This document shows, one piece after another, positions 39,201 through 54,200 of a DNA stretch of 64,000 nucleotides; position 1 is the first letter of the stretch, and every line of letters starts with the position of its first letter. The position numbers were made by a program, and so were the translations under genes. This DNA comes from Phlebotomus papatasi (Eukaryota; Arthropoda; Insecta; Diptera; Psychodidae). The notes beneath the pieces were generated by a model that ran no database searches, was not told the DNA's origin, and was given only the letters and a program-made list of their open reading frames with translations. Location of the stretch: positions 63,054,001-63,118,000 of the forward strand of contig NC_077222.1 in the NCBI RefSeq assembly GCF_024763615.1, read 5' to 3'.

Positions 39201-42200
39201 AACTAAACGATCACTCTTGCCCGATGTGGCAAATAGCGTACCATCTGGACTGAATGCCATATGATGCACCGGGGTAGCTGTATGACATTTCCATACACAC
39301 TCCCATCCTATCTCAGCCTCTTCTTCATTTGTTGGTGTCTTTGGATCACGATCACCACCAATTTCAAATGTCACCGTATGCGGTTGTTCATCGTCAACCT
39401 TTGATACACGCTCATGCCACATTTGCAGATTTACTCCTCCCGTCAGGAGGCGCGATCCCTCCAAATTCCACGACAGAGAACTAATATGGGAGCTAGCCTG
39501 AAGACTACCCGTTTGAACCCACCTGAAAACCGCACAAAATTGTTGATCTTTGTGCAAGTATCAAGAACCTAGATCGCTAACATCGTTTCAAATTTAATTC
39601 GACGTATTGGATTAGAAATATCAATGATTATGATTAATCCAAAATATTTTGAAATACTTTATGAACCTAAGAAGGGATTAAAGGTTGTCTTAGCTTTTTA
39701 TAATGCTTAGAAAATTGGTTGTAATTAGTCCAAATTTTTACCCAAAATTGCGTAAAAACAATGTAATTGAATTACAGATAAAAACTATGTCAGTTCATGA
39801 CAATATTTGTTTAACATGTTTCAAATTGGTCCGCAAATCCAAAACCTTTCGAATAAATCCATACTAAGCAGTCCCTAAGCAGTGTCCTAAGTAGTTAAGA
39901 TATACGCTTCCTAAAGCTGTTTAATCTTTAACCTTAGAAAAGGTTAGAATCAATTTAAGATAACTTTCCTATAAGGACGAAAAGGTGACCTAGTCACTAT
40001 CAAAAACATATTAAAAAAAAGGGTGGCAAAACGTTCGATACTTTGGGGAATATTCGCATTCATAACTTAGATGCTATACCTCAAAAAGACTTTCACATTA
40101 TCGTTTCTTAACTGATTCATAATTCACTCCAAAAATACTCCTGAGATAAAGATATTCTAAAATCGTTTAACCCTCTAACAGTGTTTTCTTTAATATGCGA
40201 AAAAAAAAGTTGTAGGAAAATTTTTTCTAGGATAATTTTATGATCCAATAAAGTCGAAAAAATTATCCGTTCTTCACTATCTCTTTTAGTTTAGGCGCTA
40301 GGTGAGAAAATATAAAAATTTTTTGAAACACTTTTTGCTTCTAAAATTCACATTTTTAGTTTTTTTTCAAATTTTTTAAATAAAATATACAAAGTAGAAT
40401 GACATATCTTTCAGTAAAAAATAAATTTATTTTAGTCAGATAACTTTAAATCGGTATTTTTAAGGAAATTGGAAATGAGTTTTTTTGCACAAATATTTTT
40501 TGTTGCTTTTTCTGTGACCTGTGACACGAAACTGGGGATAGCAAACGAAGAGTTAAAATGAGTTCAAACTTTCAAAACATGTTAATAAGACTATTATCGG
40601 GGACATTATAGCACTTTTAAATAAATAAGAACTTTCTAATCGCAGTAAATGTGATTTTTGTGAAGACCGTCTTGAGATGGTCTTACCTGATAGAGGGTTA
40701 AAAGTAATAGAACTAATATTCGGACTTTGGACAAAAATTGCTTATCGGTTAATAACCAATTCATAATCGATTGAAACCACTTCAACTTGTCAGAAATTCC
40801 AAGACCTTTCCAACGAGTTAATATGGTTTTTAAGTCTAAGGTTTCGTCATATGGCTCAACTTTTCTAATTTCTTATCAGACAAGACTTTTGAGAAAATAG
40901 TTGATTAGGATTAGATATAAAGAGCAAGTGATCCGTTAGATTTTGAGAAATGACTAGAATTTATCGGTATTTGGGAAACCTCCAATATGAAGATCATCAA
41001 ATGCAATGAACATCATATAAATGATACACTAAGAAAAAACCTAAAAAGTTAAAACAACTCTATGGCAGAGTTGAATTAACTCTACGAATACAGATGTTAA
41101 TTGTTACTCTTTTTCGTTGTAAGTTTTAGTAAATAGAGTTGAAACAACTCATCGTGCGAGTTGAATAAATTCGTCGGATATCGATATAATTATTACTCTT
41201 TTTCGATGTAAAATTTCATCTCGGCTGAAGTATATGCTTAAATGTTTTCGTTTTAAGAATATACTTCAGTTAAGAAAATTTTCGTATGACAAAGTTCATA
41301 TCGGACATCAACTAGAAATATGCCTAACAGTGTTTTATGAAGACATGTGCGTGCATCATACGAGATATTTCGTTCGGAACATAAAGAACTTGAGGTCAAG
41401 AAAATATTAATAAAGAAAACTACAAATTTAAAAAGAAACATAAAATTGCAAAACATATTATTTTTGGGATTTGAAAGAGTAATTTTAACTCTAAAAAAGA
41501 TTTTTTTTTTCATTCTATAAACGAGTTATTTTAACTCTTAATACGAGTTATTTTCAGTCTTAAAAAGAGTTATTTATACTCTTTTGTCATGTAAATTTTA
41601 GGAAGAAAAAGTTAAAACAACTCTTCCGAATATTACACCTAAATAGAGTAAATAGAAGTAAAATTAACTCTGAAATATAGTTAAGCGAAAATCACAACGA
41701 AAAAGAATTAATTCAACATGGATTCGAGTAAGTTTTACTCGATTATTTTTCTGAGTGTACTAAAATCGACTTAAGGAAAGAGAGGCTCTTCTTAAGACTC
41801 CAAAATAAAGTAGCTAAAGATTTCACCTCTAACTCTAACAGCCGGACAGACATACAAGTATAACGTTATTTTAATCAAATAGAGTTCAATAACTTTACAA
41901 AAAATATAAGCCCCTACGAGTTAAACCAAATGGGTGGGGAGTGTCTCTAGGAAAAACAGAAGCTATGTTACACAACAGTTCTTGGTTTGATCCCTGATCG
42001 AAAAGCTGACAAATTGAAAAATTATGGATATTACCAATTAAAAACCTAATTTTAGAAAAATAATTCTACAGAGGATCAATTTTAGCTTCAGTTATTAAAA
42101 TAACTCGATTTAAATTAACCCAAAACTGCTACAGTAGGTGGATGAACTTGTGCCTGTTTTTGGACCTTAACCGGAAACCAAAAACCTGTGTTTTTTTCGT

Positions 42201-45200
42201 GTTAGAGTCGTTCAATGAAGAATAAGATAAATATGGAAATTAATTCACGAATGATGGTAGGATGGACACAGAACTATCGTTGTGAATCGGTCAAGGTTCT
42301 ACAGTAATGAGGAACCTTGGCAGAAACGTGATGAGGAAGGCCGAGCTTAGTCGTTCGGCTAAGTTATCGGTTTTCAAAGCTGTATTCATTCCTATTCTCA
42401 TCTCTGATCATGAGATTTGGGTAATGACACAAAGTATAAGATGCCGAGATGAGGTACCTCCGGACGGTTAAGGGAATCACTCGTCCAGATCGAGTAAGGA
42501 ACATAGCTGTTCATGAGGAGCTACAACTTCGATGGTATGGTTAAGCAGACCCCTTAAACTTGCCTTTATTTTCTTACAATGCTTTTTTTTAACGTAATCT
42601 AATAGAGCCGCAGTTAGCTGTTTCGTACTTTTCTGTATATGAATCTATTTTATGAAAAATTGTTAATTTGTGTAATTGAATTGTTGAAAAGAAACAAAAT
42701 CATTTAATGGTCTTATCTCTTGTCGTCTGGCTTAAACAATCTACGAAAAGGTCTTTACCCTTTGGCTCTGAAAGTTCGATAATAAAGCATAAGGCGACGG
42801 TGGACGCTATAAACAGACTATTTATACATTTGAAAATTCTTTCATTTCTGAAGTATTGAGCTAGTATTATCTATGTATGAAGTTACACAGAGAAAAAAAG
42901 AGGCTACAATTAACTTTTTTTCGTCATAATTTTAACCCTTTTCGGGTGTAAAAATATATCAACATTTTTTAATGTTAATTTTACATCAACATGAAAAAAG
43001 GGTAACTTTAACCCATAATATACCTAAAAAGGGTAATATTTACACCGATTTCGGATCAATACTGCGGGATAAAATTAACATTTCCGAAGTGTTATTTTGA
43101 CTTTTTCGGATTTCCCTCAGTGTATACACTACATTGAATTGTACCGAATTTTAGTAAATGTTGGCTTCAAATTTTCATACGGGATTAAATATTTGCACAA
43201 AAATTGTCTTCTCATTCACATTAGCAGCGCAAATAAAAGGAAAAAATATGATTTTTTGAACTTTAAGAACATCATAAGTTCAGAAAAGTGTTGCTAGAGA
43301 TGTTAATTAATGTACTGAATTTAAAACCACATCAAATACGAGAAAGTAACCAGAAGAACTGAAACACAAATCTTGACGAATTAAATTTCCACCAAAATTC
43401 ATTTTACAATTTGACTCTTGATAAATCAAATTACACACTAAAAGCATTTGTTACAAAAACTTTTGCACTCCCTATGAGATTAAATTCCATTTCCCCGCAT
43501 AAAAGTTACATTCTACTCCAAAAAGTTTAATTTGCTGAGAGACAAAATTCAATAAATTTAATTATAAAATTACTGAAAATTTCAATAAAGAAATTATTTA
43601 TACCTATATTTAATATTAGAATCAAATTCAAAATTTTCACTTTCCAATTATTAGAGATGGAAATTATGCGCCATTGATCCATTGAGGGACAAATATAGGT
43701 ATTAGAAATATGAATACCACAAAACCCACTCCATATTCATGGAATGCATAATAGTTTCTAATTGAAAGGACGATGGATGTTTCACAGAGATTCACAAACA
43801 AATAGTTGACTCATAACTCATTCCAACACGCTTTACCACAATTTGAAAGTGCTATTAAAAGGGAAAATGGAAAACAATGACATCATTTTGATCAAAATAG
43901 TGTTGGTATTAGTGCATTATAAAAGACCTCTCAAGTAAATTGGAAAATAAACTCTACGGTAAATTGTAAAATTGGACTCCTGTTCGTCAGAATCAATGAA
44001 AGAACATAAATCTTTTCTTCTTTTAATTGCACAGATAATTCAGGACGAGTGGGCTATCCATCATCAAGAAAAAATTCTAAAGGGCAAAAACAAATAAGCA
44101 GTAAAAATTAAATTTGTTGTTTAAAAAGAAGAAAATTATTTTCCGCAAATAAAATTTCTTCCTTAGAAAGGTTCAATATAAGAAGGCATTGCATAAACGA
44201 TTCCAATATCGATAAACGATTTAAAATGATTCTCAATTTTCACTCCATTTTTCGAAATGGAAAAACAGCCAACGCTAATGCGACGAATATGTAAACTTGC
44301 ACTCACTGGCTTATCTTTAGAATGACCATGCCTCTTCGAAAGAAACAGAGCCATATAGGCTCCCCTTAATTTGACCATCGCATTAATAATGTGGCATTCA
44401 CGATAGCGCTTATATTTTTTTAAAACAGATCGAAAACATGTCCTACGTTTCTCATTTCGAAAAATGGAGAATTCAGAGCGCAGTATAGCGGTCCTAAGTC
44501 CTGACCCATCTAAAATGCAAACGGTAAGAGATATTGATTTACAGTCGGCGATGACCCCTACTGAAATTACAGCATCTCGAGATTAATCTGTTTTTTTTCC
44601 CCGTCCCATTCAATCGTTCCCTAATCTCCGTCGAAAAAGAGATTTTTCTAATTTTACCCAAAAATTGGCTTAAGCGACTTTGTACATTCTCGAAAATGTT
44701 TTGGGGAGGTAGTTCAGGGTATGAATTCTGAGATGGCGAGTTTTTCACATGAGAAATTCACGGCTCTGAGATCACCTTTACTAAGCATTTTGCCAAGTTT
44801 CCGTAAAAGCTTTCATGTAAATTCTTAGATGCTGTAAGTGTTTCACGTGACATTTTTTGTGAAAGCTTCACCAAACGCTTACAGGAAACGATCTAAAGAC
44901 CGTGAGTTTCTAACGTGAAAAACTCACTTATCTCAGAATTCATACCCAGGTCAATATTTCGTCCATAGATAACTTATCACCGGAAAAATCACCTTATTGG
45001 ATTATTTAAGATGGCGTTCAATTCAGTTTTCAATTTCGAAATAGTCTTATGATAGGACTAAAATAAATTGGTATTAAACTTTGGAACCCCTTTTAATGCA
45101 CAAACTTCACAGAGAGAGCAGTATATTAGAATTCCTAGATTTTTTCACTACCCAAAATTTTCAACTTCTACCCCCCGGAGACCATTTTTCCAAACAAATC

Positions 45201-48200
45201 TTCGTATTTGAGACGATTTCTGAGAAATGTCGTCACGCTTTTTGTCTGTCCGTCCGGCTGTCGCCACCTCTAGATGCCAAATAGTAAGAGATAGGAACAT
45301 GGGACCTTTTGGGTGCCCCTCATAACTCGACTCAAGGAGCGTTAACATGTCCTTCACCCATTCTCTCCAGCACGAAAACCATATTTTTTGAGATTGCTGG
45401 AAAACGCGTTGTGCGATTTTTTTTTTCAATTTTCTAAATCATTCTTAATAACGGTTTTTTAAGGTTAAAAGTTAAAAAGGCTCTAGAGAGCATTTATCAA
45501 GCGAACGGGGTTATGTTTGGGGTCATTGGAACCGATTCATTACCGATAACTAATTTTTATATAAAATTAAATTATATTACTCCCAAAATATGGCGGAAAA
45601 TGTTTTGAGTGATTTATAAATCGGTTCAAATCTGTTGTGAAACCGGTTATGAACCTATAAGTAATTTTTGTCCGAAAATTAATTTTGTTGCTCTTTAAAC
45701 AATTTTTGTGAAAGCTTTTGAGTGATTTATGATTCGGTTTAAATCGGTTGAGAACCGATAAACGGTAAATGATGCGAAAGTACTTTTGAGGTAAAGCATA
45801 AATGTTAGGAGTTCGAGCACTTTGTAAAGACTGGAACGCTTTGCCACCACTTTTTATTTCGAAATTTATTTTATAGTGTAAGCGCCTATGTAGAAAAAGA
45901 GCAGTGAATCATTCTTAACCCATTCCTTACCATGGTATTATACATCATACGCAAATTGAGTGATTTTAGATGATTTATTCCTGGGCAACTGATATTCGAA
46001 TTGCTGTCGAGAATGGATTTTTAGTAACTTTAGTTCTTCAATTACTCGGGAAAAATAGTCCGACAGAGATGAAAATACATTTTGTTATTGTTTTCTTCCT
46101 TCGCGGAAGGTCATACAAAATTTTTGCTCAAAATGGCGGACGGAAAATTCGACATCCCGTCGAATTTATTAAAATTGGCCTCTTTCCTCTTTCCTGATTT
46201 GAATTCTGGTTGCTAATTTGTTTTCTTGGATAGTTACTCTATCTAAAGCAGTAGAGTTTGTAATGAATTAATGCACAGAATTTAAATTCAGTGACCGTTA
46301 AGACGTGTGTTTGACAGAGGCTCCTCGCGCTCCCATAATAGGTAAATTTTTTTCTTTTCAAAAAATTCATCTATTAATCTGTAGGAAACTAATCCCAAAA
46401 TATGAACATTCTATCTCAAGTATTTCTGGTACATTGACTGAATGAGTTAATAACAGTTTTTCTAAATCAAGATAGCATATTTCTCAACTGATTTGGACTG
46501 ATTTGGACAGATTTGAAATATTTGACAGGTCTAGGAATATCGGACAAATCTGTATTGGTTTCAACCTGATATGTAATGGTTTTTTACTGATAATTATTTC
46601 TTTATCCGAAATTCAGTGGTATTATTTTATTAGTGATTTTGAACCGGTATGATTCCTTAAACAAATTTCTTCATCGAAATAATGAGCAAAAAAACTTTTA
46701 AAGCATACTATTAAAGACGAAGGTTCAAACTTTTCATCAGAACTGACTTGCTTTCCTATCCCTTTTTACTGAAAAATTGATTAAATTTTACTTTTACATC
46801 TAATCCATTATGGGAAGGCTTTATTATTAATGAATTCGAATCGGTTCTGAGTCAGTTAATATTAAAAAGAACGGTGGACTGGAGAAAACTTCCCGGAATG
46901 CTGAAATTCACGCATAAAATGTTCTGCTATTTAATAAACAACTTTATTAATTGAAACAAATAAAATGAAATCAATTGTGAAGTCACGAAAGAGGTCGAAA
47001 TTATGGTCACTTTGCCACCTTTTTTTTAATTAAACTTTCTAGATAAGAAATTAATATAAATAATGTCTTCATTATAAAGACGTGACTACCTAATAATTGC
47101 TGTAATCTCATTAAATAAATAAAATCCAGTAAGATTGCTAATAAGGGAGATAATTATCCTCCCAGCACGAGGGTTCATAGGTTCATTAGAATTATGTTTT
47201 GAAAATGTGGGGCTTTTATATATTTAATTATTACACGAGGAAATTGATCTTCTTGAACTTTTAGAGACAATGCTGTGACTTACTTGTACTCCAAGCCATG
47301 TTCCGATGGAACATCACCATGAATGAGTGGTGTTGGTTCAAAGATACACACTTTATCTTCATAAGCTGCAGCAATTTTACCCGTATCAGTGCTACAGTCG
47401 AGGGCAGATATTCGGATGTAATTGTGAGTGGCTCCAGGGATAATCTGGATTCGCTCAAAAGTGCTTGCCAATATTACAATATTACATCCTGCTGCATAGG
47501 CCTGTAAAAAAAATGCAAGAAAGACATAAAAAAACTGTGTCATTTCATGCAAAAATGCAATTAAATGTTCGAGATATTGAATATGGAATAATTAGAAAAT
47601 TGCATATTTTATCCATACTACATTGCATTTTCTTAGTCAGTAGAAGAGATATTTTGCAATATATGTTCCTTCATTCTGCATGGCACAAAATGCGAAATTT
47701 TTTTACGTAACATCTTGGCTTTTAATATAGTGTACTCATATGAAATAGCAAACGCCCCATTCTCGCATTTTAATACTATTTAGACGTATTTATAACTCCG
47801 TAAATTGTTGGCGAAAATGGCCCATTCTTGCCCAAATATACACCTCTAATAATGTCGTTAAAGAGTGTAAAATGTAGATACATTTCCGACCCAATTTCAT
47901 TTTCTAATTTGTAGGCAAAATTTTCCAGCACCACAAACATTTTGGTGAAGAGGAAGCGATATATTTGATAGAATTTAGAGACACGTGATGTGAGAGAAAA
48001 GAAAAAGAGAAAATGAAATTCTATACAGGATTGTATGAATTAATATTATTATGATATATACGTATATACATGGTGAAATGATTAGGAATAATTGTCATGT
48101 TAAATTTTATCACGCATTTCTCCGCCTCATTCTCTACTCGTGCTTCTCTCATCTTGTGCCTCCTACCCTAGATCCTTCTGAATCTGTGGTATTTCAATTA

Positions 48201-51200
48201 TGAAGGTTAAAAAAGGCATAGGTCGGAATTTTCTCATAAAATTCTCACACATTCGTATCTTTACATTTTCTCTCTTTGATCCACAAGGTTAGTCAGAAAA
48301 TTTGCAAATAAATTACTTTCAATTGAAATAGTATTCAGCTTATTCAAATAAGCTGAAAAGTTAGGAGACAACTGAAACAGATATTCAAAACACTCGAATC
48401 TTTTTTTTTTAATACAGTAGACTCTCTCTTAATTGGGAATATGGGGCAAAATGTCATCCGGTTTAGCGATTGAATTGAGCGTCAAAACCTTTGTAAATTC
48501 CACAAAAAGCGCTCAATTATAAAGAATCACGATAAAATAGGAAGAACTACAGCAAATTTGAGCGAATTAGCCTCATAATTAAACGTGAAAATTGTCAACA
48601 AAATTTGTCGCCCGATTGATAAAGAGCCGATTGAGTGAGAGTCTACTGTATATTCAAAAAGATTCGAAAGACTCAGAACTGTAGAAAAATATGCCACGCC
48701 CCCTGTTTCCACCTAAGAGGAGTTGCAGAGTGTTATGTAAGTTCTACTCTTCATTTAAATTGAGCAGCTGTTCTTGCTTAAGAGATCATTTAGCTTGATC
48801 CCATTCCTTTAGGCCAAACGGTTACAGATAAAGACTTAGGACATTCGGAAAACCCTCCCCATAAGTCGGCCTTAGCATCATTAACATGATCTTCTCCGAT
48901 ATCTATCACTAATAAATAAATTCTTATACTCCACGAAAATCTTAATAATGGACACAAATGCCCTTTAAAACTTAAGAAAACAAATATTCGTGAATAATTG
49001 ATATCATAATTGTTCTGCAATAAGAAAATTATGTTTTCGAACTTCTGAAAAACAATTTCTGAAAAAGAAAAAGATGCATAAATTTCTAACCATACGTTTC
49101 TAACCACAGATTTTTCTTTGGGGGCGTTACATGTTTTTGGATTTGAGCAGAATCATTTAACTTTTTCGTCTCCTTTGGGACTCTGGGTACCCACCATGGA
49201 ACAAAGAATTTTGTTGGACTATTTAGAATCGATAAAAATTCGATTCTTGTTGATGATTACAAACTATAAGGATGTCCAAATCTAGAATATTTTTTTGCAG
49301 GATCGCAATTAACTCTTGAGTTAAGATAACTCCTTTTCTAATTTTCGAACTTAATACTGCTCGAACTCCACAAAGAGAGCAGTGTAATCTCGCGGTTTTG
49401 AGTTCTATACATGTACATTTGGATTTTTCACCCTCAAGACATCGTATTTTGGTAGAATTTTGGAAATCTGAAGTTTCAAGTTTTTAACGTCAAGCTGTTT
49501 GTCCATTCACTGAGAAAAAAACAGGGGTGCGATTAACTTTTTTCCTCATAATTTTAACACTTTTTAGGTGTAAAAATATATCAACATTTTTTAATTTTAA
49601 TTTTACATCCTTTTAAGAGTAAAATTAACATGAAAAAGGATAACTTTAACCCCTAATACACCTAAAAAGCATAAAATTTACACCGATTTCGGATCAATAC
49701 TGCAGGGTAAAATAAACATTTCCGGAATGTTATTTTAACTTTTTCGGATTTCTCTCAGAGTTTGTCCGACGATTCCCCTATAAGTTGACCCAAGGATCGG
49801 TAACAGACCTTTTCTTTTCCTCCACCCCTCCTCTTCTCATCCAAAACTAAGTTTTTTGGATTACTCGAAAAAGCGTCGTGCGACTTTTTTTCATTTTTGG
49901 ATGTTCTAGAAGTTGTCCATCCAGACAGACATTTCGTCCTTATAAAGTAAAGTGCCCTGTAGTGCACCGGTTCCTCAACTCAGCCAGTGGAGTTATTTAT
50001 TTAATTTACTTAGATTTGCTATAATATCTTCTAACCGGTCTAACATTATAAGATGTATTACATTATATATAATGCAAATCAGTGAAAATTTCATAGAAAT
50101 TGATTATAAATGGTTAAAAAATTGGTTAATCACACCGACCGAACAGAGGAACAGGCCGACTTTGGGGTACTTTATCTTACGAAAATCCCGTTGAATCATT
50201 CCTAATGCCTCCACAACATCTTTTATACCGATAAAATTTCGTGAAATCAAAATTTGCGTCCGTTTCTTTCTCGAAGTTTGCATAAGTCTATTCCAATCTT
50301 TCGAACTCAATATTAGACTGAACTAAATTTAATTTGGTGTAATGTTCAGAAGAAGAATAATAGAAGAATAGAATTTTGATTTCCTGAAATTTTTCTAATC
50401 TAAAAGGTGTGACGGAGACATAGGGGAAACTGGGCTACCCCCAAACACTGCGATTTTTCAATAGGATATTGGATATCAGAGGATAAGACCGATAGGAACT
50501 TATAGGCACTATAGGAATGTTTGTCCACTGAAGAAATGGTCCAGATAGTCCAAGTAGTTTAGGAATAAAAATTAGTGTTTGATGGTACCCCGTGTTTGGT
50601 GGTGCCAAAGTTTCCCCTAATAACGGTTTTTCAAGGTCAAAGGTTAAAGATTCTCCAGAGAGCGCATTTATCAACCGAATGGGATCATATTTGGGCCCGT
50701 TGGAAAGGTCTTGGAATTTCTGATAAAACTGAACCTATTCCGATCAGTTTTGAACCCGTAATGAACCAGTTCATAAATAATAACTAATTTTTATCCGAAA
50801 TTCATTTATATTATTTTTAAGTTATTTTGGGCAATGTTTTAAGTGATTTATAAATTATTTCAAATTGATCGCGAACCAGTAAATAATAAATGATTCGAAG
50901 GTATTTTTGAGGTATAGCATCTAAGTTACGAGATCGAGCTTTCCACAAAGCTTGGAACACTTTTCCACCATTTCTTGTGACATATCACGCTAAATTTAAG
51001 TTCTGAATAAGGTAAATGATAATTGGTTAAAATGTAGAGCTCCCGATCTAAAATGCATCTGTCTTAGGTCGAAAAAATAGGAAAAAGACTTTTCTAGGCA
51101 TTTATAGCATTAATATTGTTTTAACATGCTTTTCAAAAGATGAACTTCTGAATTTGGTAACCCTTCTATATTGTCCCATTTTTTTACCTGTTTATCAAAT

Positions 51201-54200
51201 AAATTCTGTCACGTTTGATTAAATTTAGATAAATAGTCATTAGGCGACATATCTGCGCATGACAGTCAATTGTATTAATCTCAAAATTTTGAAAATCTTT
51301 ATTTTTAAGTACTATAGTGCTCGCCCTATGATGTAAAGGTCTTGGGTTCAAATCCTCTTTAGGTCACAAGATATTGTCTGTCATAATTATTTGGATCGCA
51401 TCCAATGAACTACATTTCATTTCATTTCAAGTGAATGTAAGATTGATAATTCCATTCCTGGCATGCCTGTAGTAATTATGTCCGCATTATTATTATTGTG
51501 ATTAATTTAGGTTTGTGTCTTGGCTAAACGCCAGAACGGTAGTTGTCAATGATAATGATAAGAAAAATCTATTTGGCGTATTTACTAAATAACCCTGCAA
51601 AAGCATCGTCACTACGATATGCGCCTCACAGAATGTACAGACGACAGCTAGACAGTCTGTTAAGAGTATTTGCTCAATGGGCGTTAAATGATGTCTTTCA
51701 GCAATCAAATAGCCCCCAGATATTTTTCTTACCACTTCCTCTATATTGATTGAGGTGATTTTCCTCACAATCATTTTCCGACCCAAGAAAAATCTTCACA
51801 ATATGCCTTTGCATTGAAATGTGAGATATCGATGAGATATTTTTCAATTGATTGCTGATAAAACAGTAATACATTTTTTTTTCATTTTCTGGTCACTCCT
51901 CATAAATTTTCCTGAAAACAATATCAAGCTCATGTTTCGTGGTGTGGTCGTAAATCAATAAAGAGGAGACAACGAGAAGAAATAAAAAAAAACAACAAAT
52001 TTGCTTCAATATTGAATGATAGAAAGAAGTCACACATGGTCACCGCTTTTTCAATTATTCACTATTTATTCCTATTGTGTTTCTTTTTTTTTATTCTTTT
52101 GAACTGTGCTCTCACTCGTGTGCAAAATTGGCTAAACACGAAAAAATGTGACGAGATGCTTTAACAGAAACTATATAATGGAACTAGGTGGAAAATTTAC
52201 ACAGTTGCTTCCCCTAAATCGAACAAATATATAACATTGAAAATTATTACATTTTGCATAGACTTCAACACATTTTTTCTCTCTCGCCAGTTTAGCACAA
52301 ATATTAGGAAGGTAATACCAAAAAAAACTATTGATATTTCCCCATGAGTCTGCTTGGTGAATACCAATCGAATGACTTCCAAACATGGATATGAATTTTA
52401 CCATCATCGTCCCAAAATCTTATCACTGATGGTGTATTGTTTGACTCTATATCATCGATATCAAGAATGTGGTCCACGTTTTTTCCCACTCTCTCTCTAT
52501 GCATTAATAGAGACATTTTAATTGCTATATTTTGTCATACTCTTTCTGAACGAACACGCATAAGTCTCGTATTTTGTGACTTTGTATCTGTGAGATATCA
52601 TTTTGAAGAGTCAGAAATGTTGCCAGAGTGTGATGAGGTCAGGTGAAGAAAAAGTCAGCTGACTCCACGCAATTGGTAATGGCAATGAAATAGAATTGAA
52701 ATCGAGGAGTAATTGGATGTATTGTGTGTATGAGACATGGAGAGCACTACAAGAAAACTTTATAAATTTATTTGTCTCTCCTGTATTTGTCAACAAAGTT
52801 GATTATCACCTCACGCGACGATAAATGCCTCAAAACTATTCCTCAAATTGCGCAATTTCAACAGATTTTCCAACAACAATCTCATGTTGTGCTGAGTTAA
52901 AGAATAAAATTGCTATCAATAACAATTAAATAGAACTTCAATAAATTAACTTTTTGTAAAGTCACTATTTAAATAAAAGGAAATTATCACACTTAAACTA
53001 CTACTATTATGCAAATATTTTTAAAAAGATTATGCCCAACGTATAATTGATCTTTGTAAACATGTTATGCCATTTTTGATTAAATGAATGAAATCGTTTT
53101 ATGTCCAACGCACAATAACTTTTGTTTTGTAAACATATTTTTGGTATTTCAGTGAGAGTGAATGAAACTTAAATATAGTCATATCGCTCATTCGTATAGG
53201 CAATTTTTAAAATAGAGATTAGGTTCTTTAGAATTGAATTATAAAATTTTTAAAACAATTGGAGTTGAAATTGTCGTATCAGATACCTAGGTTCTAAAGA
53301 GCCTACTTGTCTAAAACCCTGTTAATCCAGGGGTGACACGATAACTTATTTTCGATAGTATCTTACTGTGGATTCTGAAAAAAATAAAATGATAGCAGCA
53401 CTTTTTTTCTAGCTAATATATAAGTTACACCGAGAAAAATGTAGATGGTAAAATTTACCATCCTCCATACAAAATTCTAATGGCCGGATAGTAAAAAAGT
53501 CACCCATCAAACGCGATATTAAATCGGACTGTCAAAAATTGTAGAATCTATTGTATGGATAGTAAATTTTCAAATTTTAATAGTCGGATGGTAAATTCTA
53601 ATAATTCCGAATTCTTAAAAGTGTCATAGATACTCCCACGATTGCACCTGCGCTTGCTGGAGGAAAAGGGAAATTATTCTATACATTTTTCTCCATATAA
53701 TTTCATCCCTTTCACGATTTTGAACATTCGGGATTTTCCCCTTTCCGGGATTTTGGCTTTCGGGATTTTGTCTGCCACTGGGGGCAAGGCATGAAGCAGG
53801 TTAAAGGGTTAAGCAGAAGAGAATGGTTTTCCCAGTTGATATTCTTTTGACATCGCGCAAAAATACCCGCACTTAATTTCAAAAGTTTGCTTTGAATTTC
53901 TAAAGCTTTAACTTTTTAAAGTTAACTCAGTTTGTTTCAGAGAATATTATTTTGATAATTTAATCGAGTATATAGGGGAAGTGCTTATAATTTTGGACAG
54001 TCTGCATATAAGCATCGATATCCTAAGTTTGAAGTGCCATATTTTCAATACTAATTGACTTTTCTTGTTACTCTCTTTTCAGAAGGATTGTTTAGAAACT
54101 TGGCAAGCTATTTATCATCTCATTTTTACTAAAATTAGTTTTAATACGTTTAAAAATGAATTGATATGTAGTGGTGAATTTGACTCTTATTTTGGACAAC

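Larger units (their letters stand above)
39523..47283 (-). other. Rbcn-3A intron 2
   Basis: This 7.8 kb intron contains a TTAA-type MITE, a 740 bp CACTAAGA element, a reverse transcriptase fragment, a CACTGAGA MITE and a large dispersed repeat carrying a foldback. The stretches 43,125-44,540 and 45,900-47,283 show only AT-rich unique or diverged sequence with no supported gene. Confidence 0.85.

Noticed and set aside
51502..51786. 94-codon minus-strand frame beside the truncated SINE
   Set aside because: Considered as a non-LTR tail because of a CxxC-like stretch, but the pattern and spacing do not match well enough to call.
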